DNA from: Bin5 sp965261695
GTDB lineage: Bacteria > Chloroflexota > Anaerolineae > Caldilineales > Caldilineaceae
Direction: 5' to 3'
Length of the DNA stretch: 64,000 bases
NCBI GenBank assembly: GCA_965261695.1
Contig: OZ253474.1
Span: 5,332,001 to 5,396,000 of the forward strand
Made by a program: the position numbers and the translations under genes. Position 1 is the stretch's first letter; the number at the start of each line of letters is the position of its first letter. Under the pieces are notes generated by a model, which was given only the letters and a program-made list of their open reading frames with translations, made no database searches and had not been told where the DNA came from. Below are positions 1-6,845 of the stretch, piece after piece.

Positions 1-2
1 CC

Positions 3-581
3 CTGCTGGCCGCGGCCGGGGAACGCGCCGGCGCACGCGTAACCGTTTTCGATAACTCGCCGCGTCAGCTTGCGCAGGACCGCTACGTCGCCGAAAGAGA
101 AGGCCTGGACCTGGCGACAGTCGAAGGAGATATGCGGGACCTGCGCGTCTTTCCTGATCAGCGCTTCAGCCTGATCGTCAACCCATGTTCCAATCTGTTC
201 ATCCCCGAAGTGCGACCGCTGTGGCGAGAGTGCGCGCGCGTGCTCAAGATCGGTGGCGTACTGCTGGCGGGGTTTGTCAATCCTGTTCTCTATCTATTCG
301 ACCAGAATGCCGGCGATGACGGCGTCTTGCAGGTGCGCCACAAGCTGCCGTATTCGGATCTCGCCAGCATCTCAGAGACCGAACGGAAATCCTACATACG
401 CGCCGGTGAGGCGCTGGAATTCGGCCACACCCTTACCGACCAGATCGCCGGTCAAATTGATGCCGGCTTCGCGCTGACCGGTTTCTACGAAGACCGTTGG
501 GAGGGTCAGCCACCCGCCGAATTTACCGACACTTACATCGCAACAAGGTCACAGAAGACATGCTATCCCCTACAAGTATAG
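3..581 (+). CDS. class I SAM-dependent methyltransferase, 5'-truncated by the window edge
   Basis: The reading frame is open from the first bases of the window, so the true start lies upstream. The visible part begins inside a Rossmann-type methyltransferase fold. A beta-strand ending in VTVFDNSP supplies the acidic residue that normally binds the SAM ribose, and a VEGDMRDL segment matches the next SAM-contact strand. A later LKIGGVLLAGFVNP segment matches the conserved post-motif strand with its Gly-Gly. The C-terminal part (EDRWEGQPP) looks substrate specific and gives no hint of the methyl acceptor. The family is clear, but the substrate cannot be read from the sequence. The next gene is about 170 bp downstream, so no operon partner is visible. 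Confidence 0.8.
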   Translation: MLAAAGERAGARVTVFDNSPRQLAQDRYVAEREGLDLATVEGDMRDLRVFPDQRFSLIVNPCSNLFIPEVRPLWRECARVLKIGGVLLAGFVNPVLYLFDQNAGDDGVLQVRHKLPYSDLASISETERKSYIRAGEALEFGHTLTDQIAGQIDAGFALTGFYEDRWEGQPPAEFTDTYIATRSQKTCYPLQV

Positions 582-655
582 ACAAATCCAGTAAGCGTTT
601 TTTGTCTTTGGGCGTTCCTGAATTACAATTGGGCTGACTGTCTAAAGAACAGTTG

Positions 656-690
656 GCGCTCGGCTCGGACCGGTCCGAGTCATCGAGCGC
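656..690. promoter_or_regulatory. nested palindrome upstream of a small ORF
   Basis: A perfect 16-bp palindrome, CTCGGACCGGTCCGAG (664-679), sits inside a second pair of arms, GCGCTCG (656-662) and CGAGCGC (684-690). The pair is flanked by the direct repeat CAGTTGG. There is no T-run after it, so a simple intrinsic terminator is unlikely. It lies about 60 bp before the start of the 65-residue ORF at 752. An operator for a dimeric regulator or a leader-RNA hairpin are both possible; this is inference from symmetry alone. Confidence 0.45.
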
Positions 691-751
691 ACAGTTGGAC
701 GATGCCAGACGTGCATGAAAGCACAAACTCAGGAGAAAGGAGCATTTTACA

Positions 752-949
752 ATGGCGTATGCCCACACAAACTCCAGGGGAAGAACCTACATCCTGCATT
801 CCCGGGAAACGACGCTCAGAAACGGGCGCCAACAGACCCTGTATTTCTTCGCCAAAGAGGCAAAGGAAGGAACGTTGGATGCGGTGCCTGAAGGCTACGA
901 AGTTTCCGAAAGCAAGAACGGTCTGCCGGTGCTGAAGCGCTCCAAGTAG
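752..949 (+). CDS. small conserved-looking hypothetical protein, 65 aa
   Basis: The ATG is preceded at a good distance by a strong ribosome-binding site (AGGAGAAAGGAG, about 730-741), which is the main reason to believe this short gene. The product is basic and soluble, with no signal peptide or membrane segment. It reads as a compact beta-rich domain: SRGRTYILHSRE, then RQQTLYFFAKEAKEGTLDAVPEGYEV, ending in VLKRSK. The pattern resembles very small stand-alone bacterial proteins found next to Fe-S or redox genes, but I do not recognise a named family. The SufE gene starts 53 bp downstream on the same strand, so co-transcription is possible. A nested palindrome lies upstream and may control it. 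Confidence 0.7.
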   Translation: MAYAHTNSRGRTYILHSRETTLRNGRQQTLYFFAKEAKEGTLDAVPEGYEVSESKNGLPVLKRSK

Positions 950-1002
950 TCCAACTCAGTTTCCCCTGTTCCCGGAAACGGTTCCGTCGCGTTATCGATA
1001 AT

Positions 1003-1470
1003 ATGGAATTCAGTCAGACTCTCGAAGAAAAGATCGAGCGGACTCCGCCGCCTCTGCGCGAAATCATCGAAGACTTCCGCAGTATGGAACCGCGCGAGCG
1101 GCTGGAGTCCCTTCTCGACTTTTCGATGAATATGCCGGAATTGCCCGGCTTTCTCCACGACGCCCGCGACCAGATGGATCAGGTTCACGAATGTCAGACG
1201 CCGGTCTTTGTCTTTGCCGACATCGTCGACGCCAGCGTGCATGTATACATTGACGTGCCCAAGGAGTCCCCAACAGTGCGGGGCTACGCCGCCATCGTGC
1301 AGGAAGGGCTTGAGCGCGCTGCGCCCGAGGTCGTGCTGCAAACGCCGGACGACATTCACTACCTCCTCGGCCTGCATGAGGCCATCTCTCCTCAACGCCT
1401 GCGCGGCCTCCATGTTCTCATGGCCTACCTCAAGCGCCAGGTGACCCTGAAAATGACGAACAGTGAATAG
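1003..1470 (+). CDS. sufE: SufE-family cysteine desulfuration protein
   Basis: SufE accepts persulfide sulfur from the cysteine desulfurase SufS and passes it to the Fe-S scaffold in the cytosol. The 155-residue length is typical for the family. The N-terminus (PPPLREIIEDF, then RERLESLLDF) matches the SufE helix that contacts the desulfurase. The persulfide-carrying cysteine is Cys64 in the context HECQTPVFV, corresponding to the GCQSxVW region of characterised SufE. The C-terminal helix (SPQRLRGLHVLMAYLK) is also typical. No sufS, sufB or sufC is in the window, so the partner enzyme is encoded elsewhere. The gene overlaps the start of the P1 peptidase by 8 bp, so the two are probably translationally coupled. 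Confidence 0.85.
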   Translation: MEFSQTLEEKIERTPPPLREIIEDFRSMEPRERLESLLDFSMNMPELPGFLHDARDQMDQVHECQTPVFVFADIVDASVHVYIDVPKESPTVRGYAAIVQEGLERAAPEVVLQTPDDIHYLLGLHEAISPQRLRGLHVLMAYLKRQVTLKMTNSE

Positions 1471-2518
1471 TGCGCTAACCGACGTGGACGGCCTGCTGGT
1501 CGGCCACTGGACGGAGCGCGTCCACGGGACCGGTTGCACGGTGATCCTGTCGCCTGACGGCGCCTGCTGCGGCGTCGACGTGCGCGGCTCGGCTCCCGGC
1601 ACGCGCGAAACCGCGCTGCTCGATCCTGTGAGTCGCGTTGACCGCGTCCAGGGAATTCTCCTCAGCGGCGGCTCGGCTTACGGCCTGGGGGCGGCGCATG
1701 GCGTTGTACGCTGGCTGGCGGAGCGAGGTCTTGGCTGGCCTACACCGGCCGCGCCCGTGCCGATCGTGCCAGCCGCAATCCTCTACGATCTGGGGTTCGC
1801 CCAATCGACCCTCTACCCAACCCAGGAGGATGCCTACGCCGCTTGCGATTCGGCTTCGGCGACTGACGACAGTCGCGGTTCAGTTGGCGCGGGAACCGGC
1901 TGCACCGTCGGCAAACTGTTGGGCGCGCAGCGGTCCAGCCGCGGCGGCCTGGGCCAGGCATCGGCCGCCCTTCCTGGCGGCGTCGTCGTGGCTGCCCTGA
2001 TTGCTGTCAACGCCGTCGGCGACGTGGTGGACCCGATGCGGGCGGAACTGGTGGCAGGCGCCCGCGATCCGGATAGCGGTCACCTGGTCGACAGTTTATC
2101 TGAGGCGGCTGCGCTCTTCGACTCCTTCTTCTTTCGACCGCCTCAATCCCCCCAGGACGGCGAGCTGTCATCCTCAGCCCCGGTCAACGAGAACACAACA
2201 ATCGGCGTCATCGCCACCAATCTGGCCCTGAGCAAATCTGAAGCGACCAATTTGGCGCGGATGGCGCAGACAGGAGTCAGCCGCACGACGCGTCCTGCCC
2301 ATACGCTCTATGACGGTGATTGTCTGTTCGCCCTGGCAACCGGCGCGCTGAACGCCTCCGTCGAGCTGAGTTTACTGGGGGCTGTTGCGGCAGATGTCGT
2401 CGCGGCCGCAGTTCTTGACGGCGTGCGCAATGCTGACCCCGCACACGGTCTGCCCGCCGCCTCGGAGTTGACGCCGCGACCGCTGTCACAGCAATCCTGG
2501 TTTGCCTTTCCCACTTAA
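1463..2518 (+). CDS. P1 (S58/DmpA) family peptidase
   Basis: This 351-residue protein belongs to the DmpA/P1 family of self-processing Ntn-type aminopeptidases. The N-terminal half has the family pattern: VDGLLVGHW, GCTVILSP, VRGSAPGTRET, then the Gly-rich GILLSGGSAYGL and GAGTGCTVGKLLG. The autocleavage region reads N244-T245-T246-IGVIATN, so one of the two Thr residues probably becomes the N-terminal nucleophile in place of the Ser of DmpA. The C-terminal portion (ARMAQTGVSRTTRPAHT, DGDCLFALATG) is also conserved. Translation starts at a GTG at 1463, inside the end of sufE. The 3' end overlaps the convergent pyrK by 33 bp. The substrate is unknown; members cleave small peptides or beta-amino peptides. 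Confidence 0.88.
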   Translation: MNSALTDVDGLLVGHWTERVHGTGCTVILSPDGACCGVDVRGSAPGTRETALLDPVSRVDRVQGILLSGGSAYGLGAAHGVVRWLAERGLGWPTPAAPVPIVPAAILYDLGFAQSTLYPTQEDAYAACDSASATDDSRGSVGAGTGCTVGKLLGAQRSSRGGLGQASAALPGGVVVAALIAVNAVGDVVDPMRAELVAGARDPDSGHLVDSLSEAAALFDSFFFRPPQSPQDGELSSSAPVNENTTIGVIATNLALSKSEATNLARMAQTGVSRTTRPAHTLYDGDCLFALATGALNASVELSLLGAVAADVVAAAVLDGVRNADPAHGLPAASELTPRPLSQQSWFAFPT

Positions 2519-3325
2519 GTTCCCTTTACTGGCAATCTGCCCGCCATGTTGCAACACCGGCCCGTCCAGGCATAGCACGCGGCCATCGTGTTCGCAGGAG
2601 CCGCAGATGCCGATGCCGCAGCGCATGTAAGCCTCCCAGGACAACTGCCGCGCGACGCCATATTCCTCGCCCAGCCGGTCGAGAGCAGCGAGCATCCCGT
2701 GGGGACCGCATCCGCAGATCAGATCCAACTCACCAGCCGCCACGGGACCGGTCAGCAGGTCGGTAACTCGTCCATGCGAGCCAGCGCTGCCGTCCTCGGT
2801 GCAGGTGAGCAGCCTCAGCCCGATCCCCGATTTCGCATAGTCTTTGTGCAGGCGGACGAAGCGGTTGACGTAGAGCAGATCAACGTCGGCGCCTGCGCCG
2901 ATCACGACTGTCAACTCGGCCAGCTGTTGCCGCCAGGCGCGCGCCAGCCACAGAAGTGGCGCCACGCCATACCCCCCGCCCACGAAGGCCGCGCGCAATC
3001 CCTGCCGCGCTAAACGAAAACCGTTGCCGAAAGGCCCTCGAATCCAGAGCGCGTCCCCGGACCTTCTTTCGTGTAGCAATCGTGTGAACGGTCCGACCGC
3101 GGTGATCATCAGCGTTACCGGGTCGGCGCTGACCAGCGAGAAGGGCTTTTCGTCGAAGCGCGGCAGCCACGCCATCACGAACTGGCCCGGCGTCGCCTCA
3201 AGGCTGGCGTCGAGCACAATCGTCTTCGTGCGGTAGTTGTCGGTCTCGACAGAGCGGATGGTGACAGGAGTGGGGAGATGAACTGATCCGGCGGGGAGAG
3301 ATGCGCTTTGGAAATTGCTCATCAT
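2486..3325 (-). CDS. pyrK: dihydroorotate dehydrogenase electron-transfer subunit PyrK-like
   Basis: PyrK carries FAD and a [2Fe-2S] cluster and passes electrons from the PyrD flavin to NAD in class 1B dihydroorotate dehydrogenase. The 279-residue protein has an N-terminal ferredoxin-reductase-like barrel, with the FAD-binding segment KPFSLVSA and a GPFGNGF loop. The NAD-binding domain follows, with the Gly-rich VGGGYGVAPLLWLA. The C-terminal cluster motif reads CGIGICGSCEHDGRVLC, giving the four expected cysteines. No pyrD partner is adjacent, so this could instead be a PyrK-like reductase subunit for another oxidoreductase. It converges on the P1 peptidase gene with a 33-bp overlap. Two ATG codons are adjacent at the start and either could be used. 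Confidence 0.82.
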   Translation of the reverse strand: MMSNFQSASLPAGSVHLPTPVTIRSVETDNYRTKTIVLDASLEATPGQFVMAWLPRFDEKPFSLVSADPVTLMITAVGPFTRLLHERRSGDALWIRGPFGNGFRLARQGLRAAFVGGGYGVAPLLWLARAWRQQLAELTVVIGAGADVDLLYVNRFVRLHKDYAKSGIGLRLLTCTEDGSAGSHGRVTDLLTGPVAAGELDLICGCGPHGMLAALDRLGEEYGVARQLSWEAYMRCGIGICGSCEHDGRVLCLDGPVLQHGGQIASKGNLSGKGKPGLL

Positions 3326-3368
3326 TGACCCTCGCGGGCGCGGACATTTCCTGGCGGCGGGCAGCCGA

Positions 3369-3794
3369 TCACGCCCGCTCCAGAATGATGACAGGGATTT
3401 CGCGCTCGGTTTTGGCCTGGTAGTCGTTGTAGGCCGGCCAGATCTGCGCCATCAGATTCCATAGGGCCGGCTTCTCCTCCGCCGAGGCTGTACGGGCGCT
3501 GGCGTCAAAGCACTCATCGCCGACCTGTAGCCGCACAGCCGGCGTCTCGAACAGATTGAGATACCAGGACGGGTGATGGCGCGCGCCGCCGCGCGAGGCG
3601 ACGATCACGTAACTGTCAGTCTCTACGCTTCGACCGTAGATGAGCGGGGTCGTGCGCGGCTTGCCCGTGCGCCGACCGCTGGTCGTCAACAGAAGCGTCG
3701 GCACACCGTCCCAGATATGGCCGTCCTCGCCGTTGGATGCGAGATAGCGTTCAATGTGATCCCTGACCCAGCCTGGCTGTTGGCGTTCTGACAT
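3369..3794 (-). CDS. deazaflavin (F420)-dependent nitroreductase-family protein
   Basis: The 141-residue product matches the Ddn/TIGR00026 family of small split-barrel oxidoreductases that bind coenzyme F420. Family marks are TLLLTTSGRRTGKPRTTPLIY, the YVIVASRGGARHHPSWYLNL segment, and the C-terminal WPAYNDYQAKTEREIPVIIL. The start was chosen at the second ATG (3794) because GGAGGAGATCACC gives a well-placed ribosome-binding site there. The upstream in-frame ATG would overlap that site. Family members reduce nitroaromatics, quinones or fatty acids, but the substrate here is unknown. The presence of the gene suggests that the host makes F420. It is transcribed away from the repeat region that follows. 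Confidence 0.88.
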   Translation of the reverse strand: MSERQQPGWVRDHIERYLASNGEDGHIWDGVPTLLLTTSGRRTGKPRTTPLIYGRSVETDSYVIVASRGGARHHPSWYLNLFETPAVRLQVGDECFDASARTASAEEKPALWNLMAQIWPAYNDYQAKTEREIPVIILERA

Positions 3795-3893
3795 GGTGAT
3801 CTCCTCCATCCGCTAAAGTGTTTCGCTGCACCGTGGCACTCCGCTTTCAAGTCTATCATAACTCAGATGGCTGCGCACGCTGTTCGGTCTGTT

Positions 3894-4795
3894 GGCTGCA
3901 CCCCAGACTTTCGGGAACGCCTCCCTGGGATCGCGGGCCTCTCGCCCGCAGGCAGTCTCGGTTTCCGTGCCTTTTGAAGAACTGGTCCAGGAGGTGAAAG
4001 ATGCAGGTTGCCTGCGGGCACAGTCGAACCGCAGTTCACCTGATTCTCGTGAATGAAGACGCCGCCTGAGCCGCTGCCGCCAACTGTCTCCATCATATGA
4101 ACAGCATGGATCACAGTTGGGACAACTGCTGAGCATCCTGCTCCTTCAGAGCATCTCAGCAACCCACCCCCATTCTGAGATGCACCCTGGAATTTCCAGG
4201 AACTGCAAAATCCTCGATTTTGTAGTACAATTGTGCTGAACATAAACGATCGCAGCCGCGGCCCTGCCGCAAACGTTAGCCAGCATCAAGTAAGTGTCAT
4301 GTCATTTTGCCCATCCTGCCCCCGGTGCGGGAACCATGCGGAGAAAACAGCTGCCCTTCCCTGCCCAGGAGGTGCCGCAACCGCCCGTTGCCCGCCATAC
4401 CCGAAAAAATTATTTTGGGACGAAGAATGACGAGAAATGACGAGAAATGACGAAAAATGACGACAAGATACGACACGATATGACAAGACATGACAGAACG
4501 CGCCCAAACGTGCCCGGACACGAAAAAAAGTAAAATGGCGCGACTAAACGCGACTTGGCGCGCTCGAAATTGATGTGAATCCCGTTTGCAACCGAGACTT
4601 TTCGGGCGAATAAAGCAATAGAATCGTGGCCGTCTCGCCAGCCCTTACGCAATACGCAATACGCAATTCTGAAAGAATGTGTTCTTAACGAGAACGCACA
4701 TTAGCGCTCCTTACCTACGCGCCCTTTACGTCGCCTGCAAGCGGCCCAAAAGCACGAAGGTAGCCGAAATCTCGTCCCTGTTCCGGGATGCACCC
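3894..4795 (+). mobile_element. TIR-bounded non-autonomous element, copy 1 (array-carrying type)
   Basis: This 0.9-kb block begins with GGCTGCACCCCA and ends with GGGATGCACCC, which are imperfect inverted copies of each other. It aligns along most of its length with the next block (4804-5649) and with part of 52549-53320. Landmarks in order are a GC-rich hairpin (GCGGGC, CTCTC, GCCCGC at about 3933-3949), a long stretch conserved with copy 2, and a palindrome CCTGGAATTTCCAGG (about 4189-4203). A promoter-like TAGTACAATTG follows, then a 10-bp-periodic array (4421-4575). No credible protein gene is present; short open frames in it are not conserved between copies. It fills most of the gene-free stretch 3795-4803. 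Confidence 0.7.
4421..4575 (+). repeat. 10-bp periodic array, copy 1
   Basis: About fifteen successive decamers can be read, nearly all beginning CGA, TGA or CG. The series runs from units like CGAGAAATGA (three near-identical), through degenerate units (CGACACGATA, TGACAAGACA), to CGCCCAAACG and TGCCCGGACA. After an A-tract it continues as CGACTAAACG and CGACTTGGCG. The 10-bp spacing corresponds to one helical turn. The unit length is not a multiple of three and no frame is conserved, so this is not coding. Confidence 0.8.
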
Positions 4796-4814
4796 GGTTG
4801 GTTGGGTGCATCCC
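4785..4814. repeat. head-to-tail TIR junction between elements 1 and 2
   Basis: GGGATGCACCC (4785-4795) and GGGTGCATCCC (4804-4814) are perfect reverse complements separated by the 8-bp spacer GGTTGGTT. They are the right end of element copy 1 and the left end of copy 2. The spacer may derive from a target-site duplication or from donor flank; a similar GGTTGG also follows the right end at 5992. Confidence 0.75.
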
Positions 4815-5649
4815 AAATTTTTGGGGAACGTGCCCCTGGGATCGCGGGCCTCTCGCCCGCAGCCGGTTTCGGCTCCCGCGCCTGTTGAAGAACTGCTCCA
4901 ATAGGTGACAGATGCAGGTTGCCTGTCGCCAGAATCGAACCGCAGCTCGCCTGATTCTCGTCAACGAAGACGCCGCCTGAGCCGCTGCCGTCAACTGTCT
5001 CCAGCATACTGACTGCCTGAACCACAGTTCAGACAACTGCTGCGAGTCCTGCCCTTCATAGCAACTCAGAAACGCTCCCCCATTCCGAGATGCCCCCTGG
5101 AATTCCCAGCAACTGCAAACGCCCCGCTTTTGTAGTACACTTGTGCGCAAGACGAACGAGCGCAGCCGCGGCCATGCCGCAACTGTATACCGATTTCAAA
5201 TGAATGCCATGCCATTTTACACATCCTGCCCCCTGCGCGGGGGAGCCACGCGCAGCAAACTGCTGCCCTCCCTGCCCAGCCGGTGCCGCAACCGCCCGTT
5301 GCCCGCCATTCCCGAAAAAGCCATTTTGGGACGAAGAATGACGAAGAATGACGAGAAATGACGAGAAATGACGAAAGAACACGCCCAAACGTGCCCGAAC
5401 GTGTCCGAACACGAAAAAAAAATTGGCGCGACTAAACGCGACTAAACGCGACCAAACGCGACTAAACGCGACGAAACGCGACCTGGCGCGCTCGAACACG
5501 CTCGCAAACGCTCGTAACTGCATGCAAACGCTCGTAAACGCTCGTAACTGCTTACAGGCACAGTTGACCTGCGCGCCCCGCACGTCGCCTGCAAGCGGCC
5601 CATAAGCCCGGACGCAGCCGAAACTTCGCCCCTATTCTTGGATTCACCC
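4804..5649 (+). mobile_element. TIR-bounded non-autonomous element, copy 2 (array-carrying type)
   Basis: The left end is a good TIR (GGGTGCATCCCAAAT) and the right end is a decayed one (TTGGATTCACCC). It shares with copy 1 the GC-rich hairpin, the long conserved central stretch, the TGTAGTACACTTG promoter-like motif and the order of the decamer arrays. The tail conserved with copies 1 and 3 (GTCGCCTGCAAGCGG) lies just before the right end. No protein-coding gene is supported. The remaining bases to 5814 are homologous to 53345-53526, the matching place in the second repeat locus. Confidence 0.68.
5331..5555 (+). repeat. 10-bp periodic array, copy 2
   Basis: Three array types follow each other: ACGAGAAATG units (about four), then CGCCCAAACG/TGCCCGAACG/TGTCCGAACA units, an A-tract, CGCGACTAAA units (about six, with CGCGACCAAA and CGCGACGAAA variants), and CGCTCGCAAA or CGCTCGTAAA units (about six). 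Each unit is 10 bp. The array is longer than in copy 1, mainly through extra CGCGACTAAA and CGCTCGNAAA units. Confidence 0.8.
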
Positions 5650-5814
5650 GCGCGAGGCGCCGATACCGGAACTTCAACAGTGTCTCAACGAACGCCAATC
5701 TGTACGTTTTGTGCGTTTTCAGTACTCAGAGTGACCGCGATGCTGTAAATCGTGGTGCGCGGGCGGGAAGAGCGCAGCCCAACTGCTCAGCGCCGACGCG
5801 CGCCTCCCTTGCAT

Positions 5815-5992
5815 GGGTGCATCCCAGTTTTTCGTTAAGATGAAAGAGGGTAGACGAGGAGAAGGGGTTGAGAAGACCAAAGGGGATCTCCTGGCGATGC
5901 CTGCACGCCGCACGACTCCGCTCAGTCAAACCTGGCCTCAACTGCTTCAACCGCTTGGCTTTACTCGACGCACAATAATCTGGGATGTACCC
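5815..5992 (+). mobile_element. MITE-like deletion derivative of the same TIR family
   Basis: A 178-bp element with left end GGGTGCATCCCA and right end TGGGATGTACCC. Its first about 70 bp and last about 110 bp match the two longer elements at 51984-52548 and 53527-54090, while their transposase-like middle is missing. It therefore looks like an internal deletion. It ends about 80 bp before the PhyH gene at 6075 and may supply part of that gene's upstream region. Confidence 0.7.
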
Positions 5993-6074
5993 GGTTGGTT
6001 TTGGGCTTGCAATCGTGACGTAGAGGCGGTATCCTCAGCCCATAACAGTTCCACTTTCCGACAAGGAGCGTTTT

Positions 6075-6839
6075 ATGGACCTCTCTACTGCACAGGGCGA
6101 GGCATATAAGCGGGACGGATTTATCCAAGCCATCGACGTGATCGAAGAGCCGCAGGTCAGCCGCTACCGTCAGTCGTTCGATGACCTGGAGGCCCGCGTC
6201 GGCAAGGAAACGGCTCAGATCGGACTGATTGACCACCATTTCGAGGAAAAGTTCATTTGGGAGATAGCCACGCACCCCACCATTCTGGACACCATCGAGG
6301 CTCTGATCGGCCCCAATGTCTTGTTGTTGGCGACCCACTTTTTCAACAAGTACGGCGAGGGAGATGACGCCGAGGTCTTTGTTGCCTGGCACCAGGACGT
6401 GACTTTCTGGGGGCTGGAGCCGCCAATGGCCATCACGGCCTGGTATGCGGTCGACGACAGCGACGTGGAGAACGGCTGTATGCGGGTGATTCCCAGCACG
6501 CATGTCCCCGGCGTGGTCGAACATGGCAAGGCGCAACAGGCGGGCAACCTCCTCAGCATCAACCAGGAGGTCCATCTGACGCCCGAACAGGCGGCCAGCG
6601 CGGTCGACCTGCCACTGCGCGCCGGTCAGATTTCGATCCATGACGGCACGCTCATCCATGGCAGCCTGCCCAATTGCTCGGAACGGCGGCGCTGCGGCCT
6701 CACGTTGCGTTACATTCCAACCTGGGTGCGCCAGGCCGAAGAAAACTCGGTTGCCTCGCTCGGCGGTCGCTGGAAGCCGGTACTTGTACGCGGGACGGAC
6801 GCCGACCAGAACTTTGGCGCCCGCGCGCGACCGTGGTAA
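6075..6839 (+). CDS. phytanoyl-CoA dioxygenase family protein (PhyH 1)
   Basis: PhyH enzymes are cytosolic Fe(II)/2-oxoglutarate oxygenases that hydroxylate or demethylate organic substrates. The 254-residue protein has the family N-terminus (YKRDGFIQAIDVI). The iron-binding triad is His106 and Asp108 in WHQDVTFW with a distal His195 in HDGTLIHGSLPN, and following arginines for the 2-oxoglutarate carboxylate. The middle reads NGCMRVIPSTHVPG, the usual beta-strand region. A ribosome-binding site AAGGAG precedes the ATG. The stop lies 6 bp before the sulfatase start, so the two are very probably an operon, suggesting that oxidation and desulfation act on one substrate. The actual substrate cannot be read from sequence. 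Confidence 0.9.
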   Translation: MDLSTAQGEAYKRDGFIQAIDVIEEPQVSRYRQSFDDLEARVGKETAQIGLIDHHFEEKFIWEIATHPTILDTIEALIGPNVLLLATHFFNKYGEGDDAEVFVAWHQDVTFWGLEPPMAITAWYAVDDSDVENGCMRVIPSTHVPGVVEHGKAQQAGNLLSINQEVHLTPEQAASAVDLPLRAGQISIHDGTLIHGSLPNCSERRRCGLTLRYIPTWVRQAEENSVASLGGRWKPVLVRGTDADQNFGARARPW

Positions 6840-6845
6840 CGGCGC

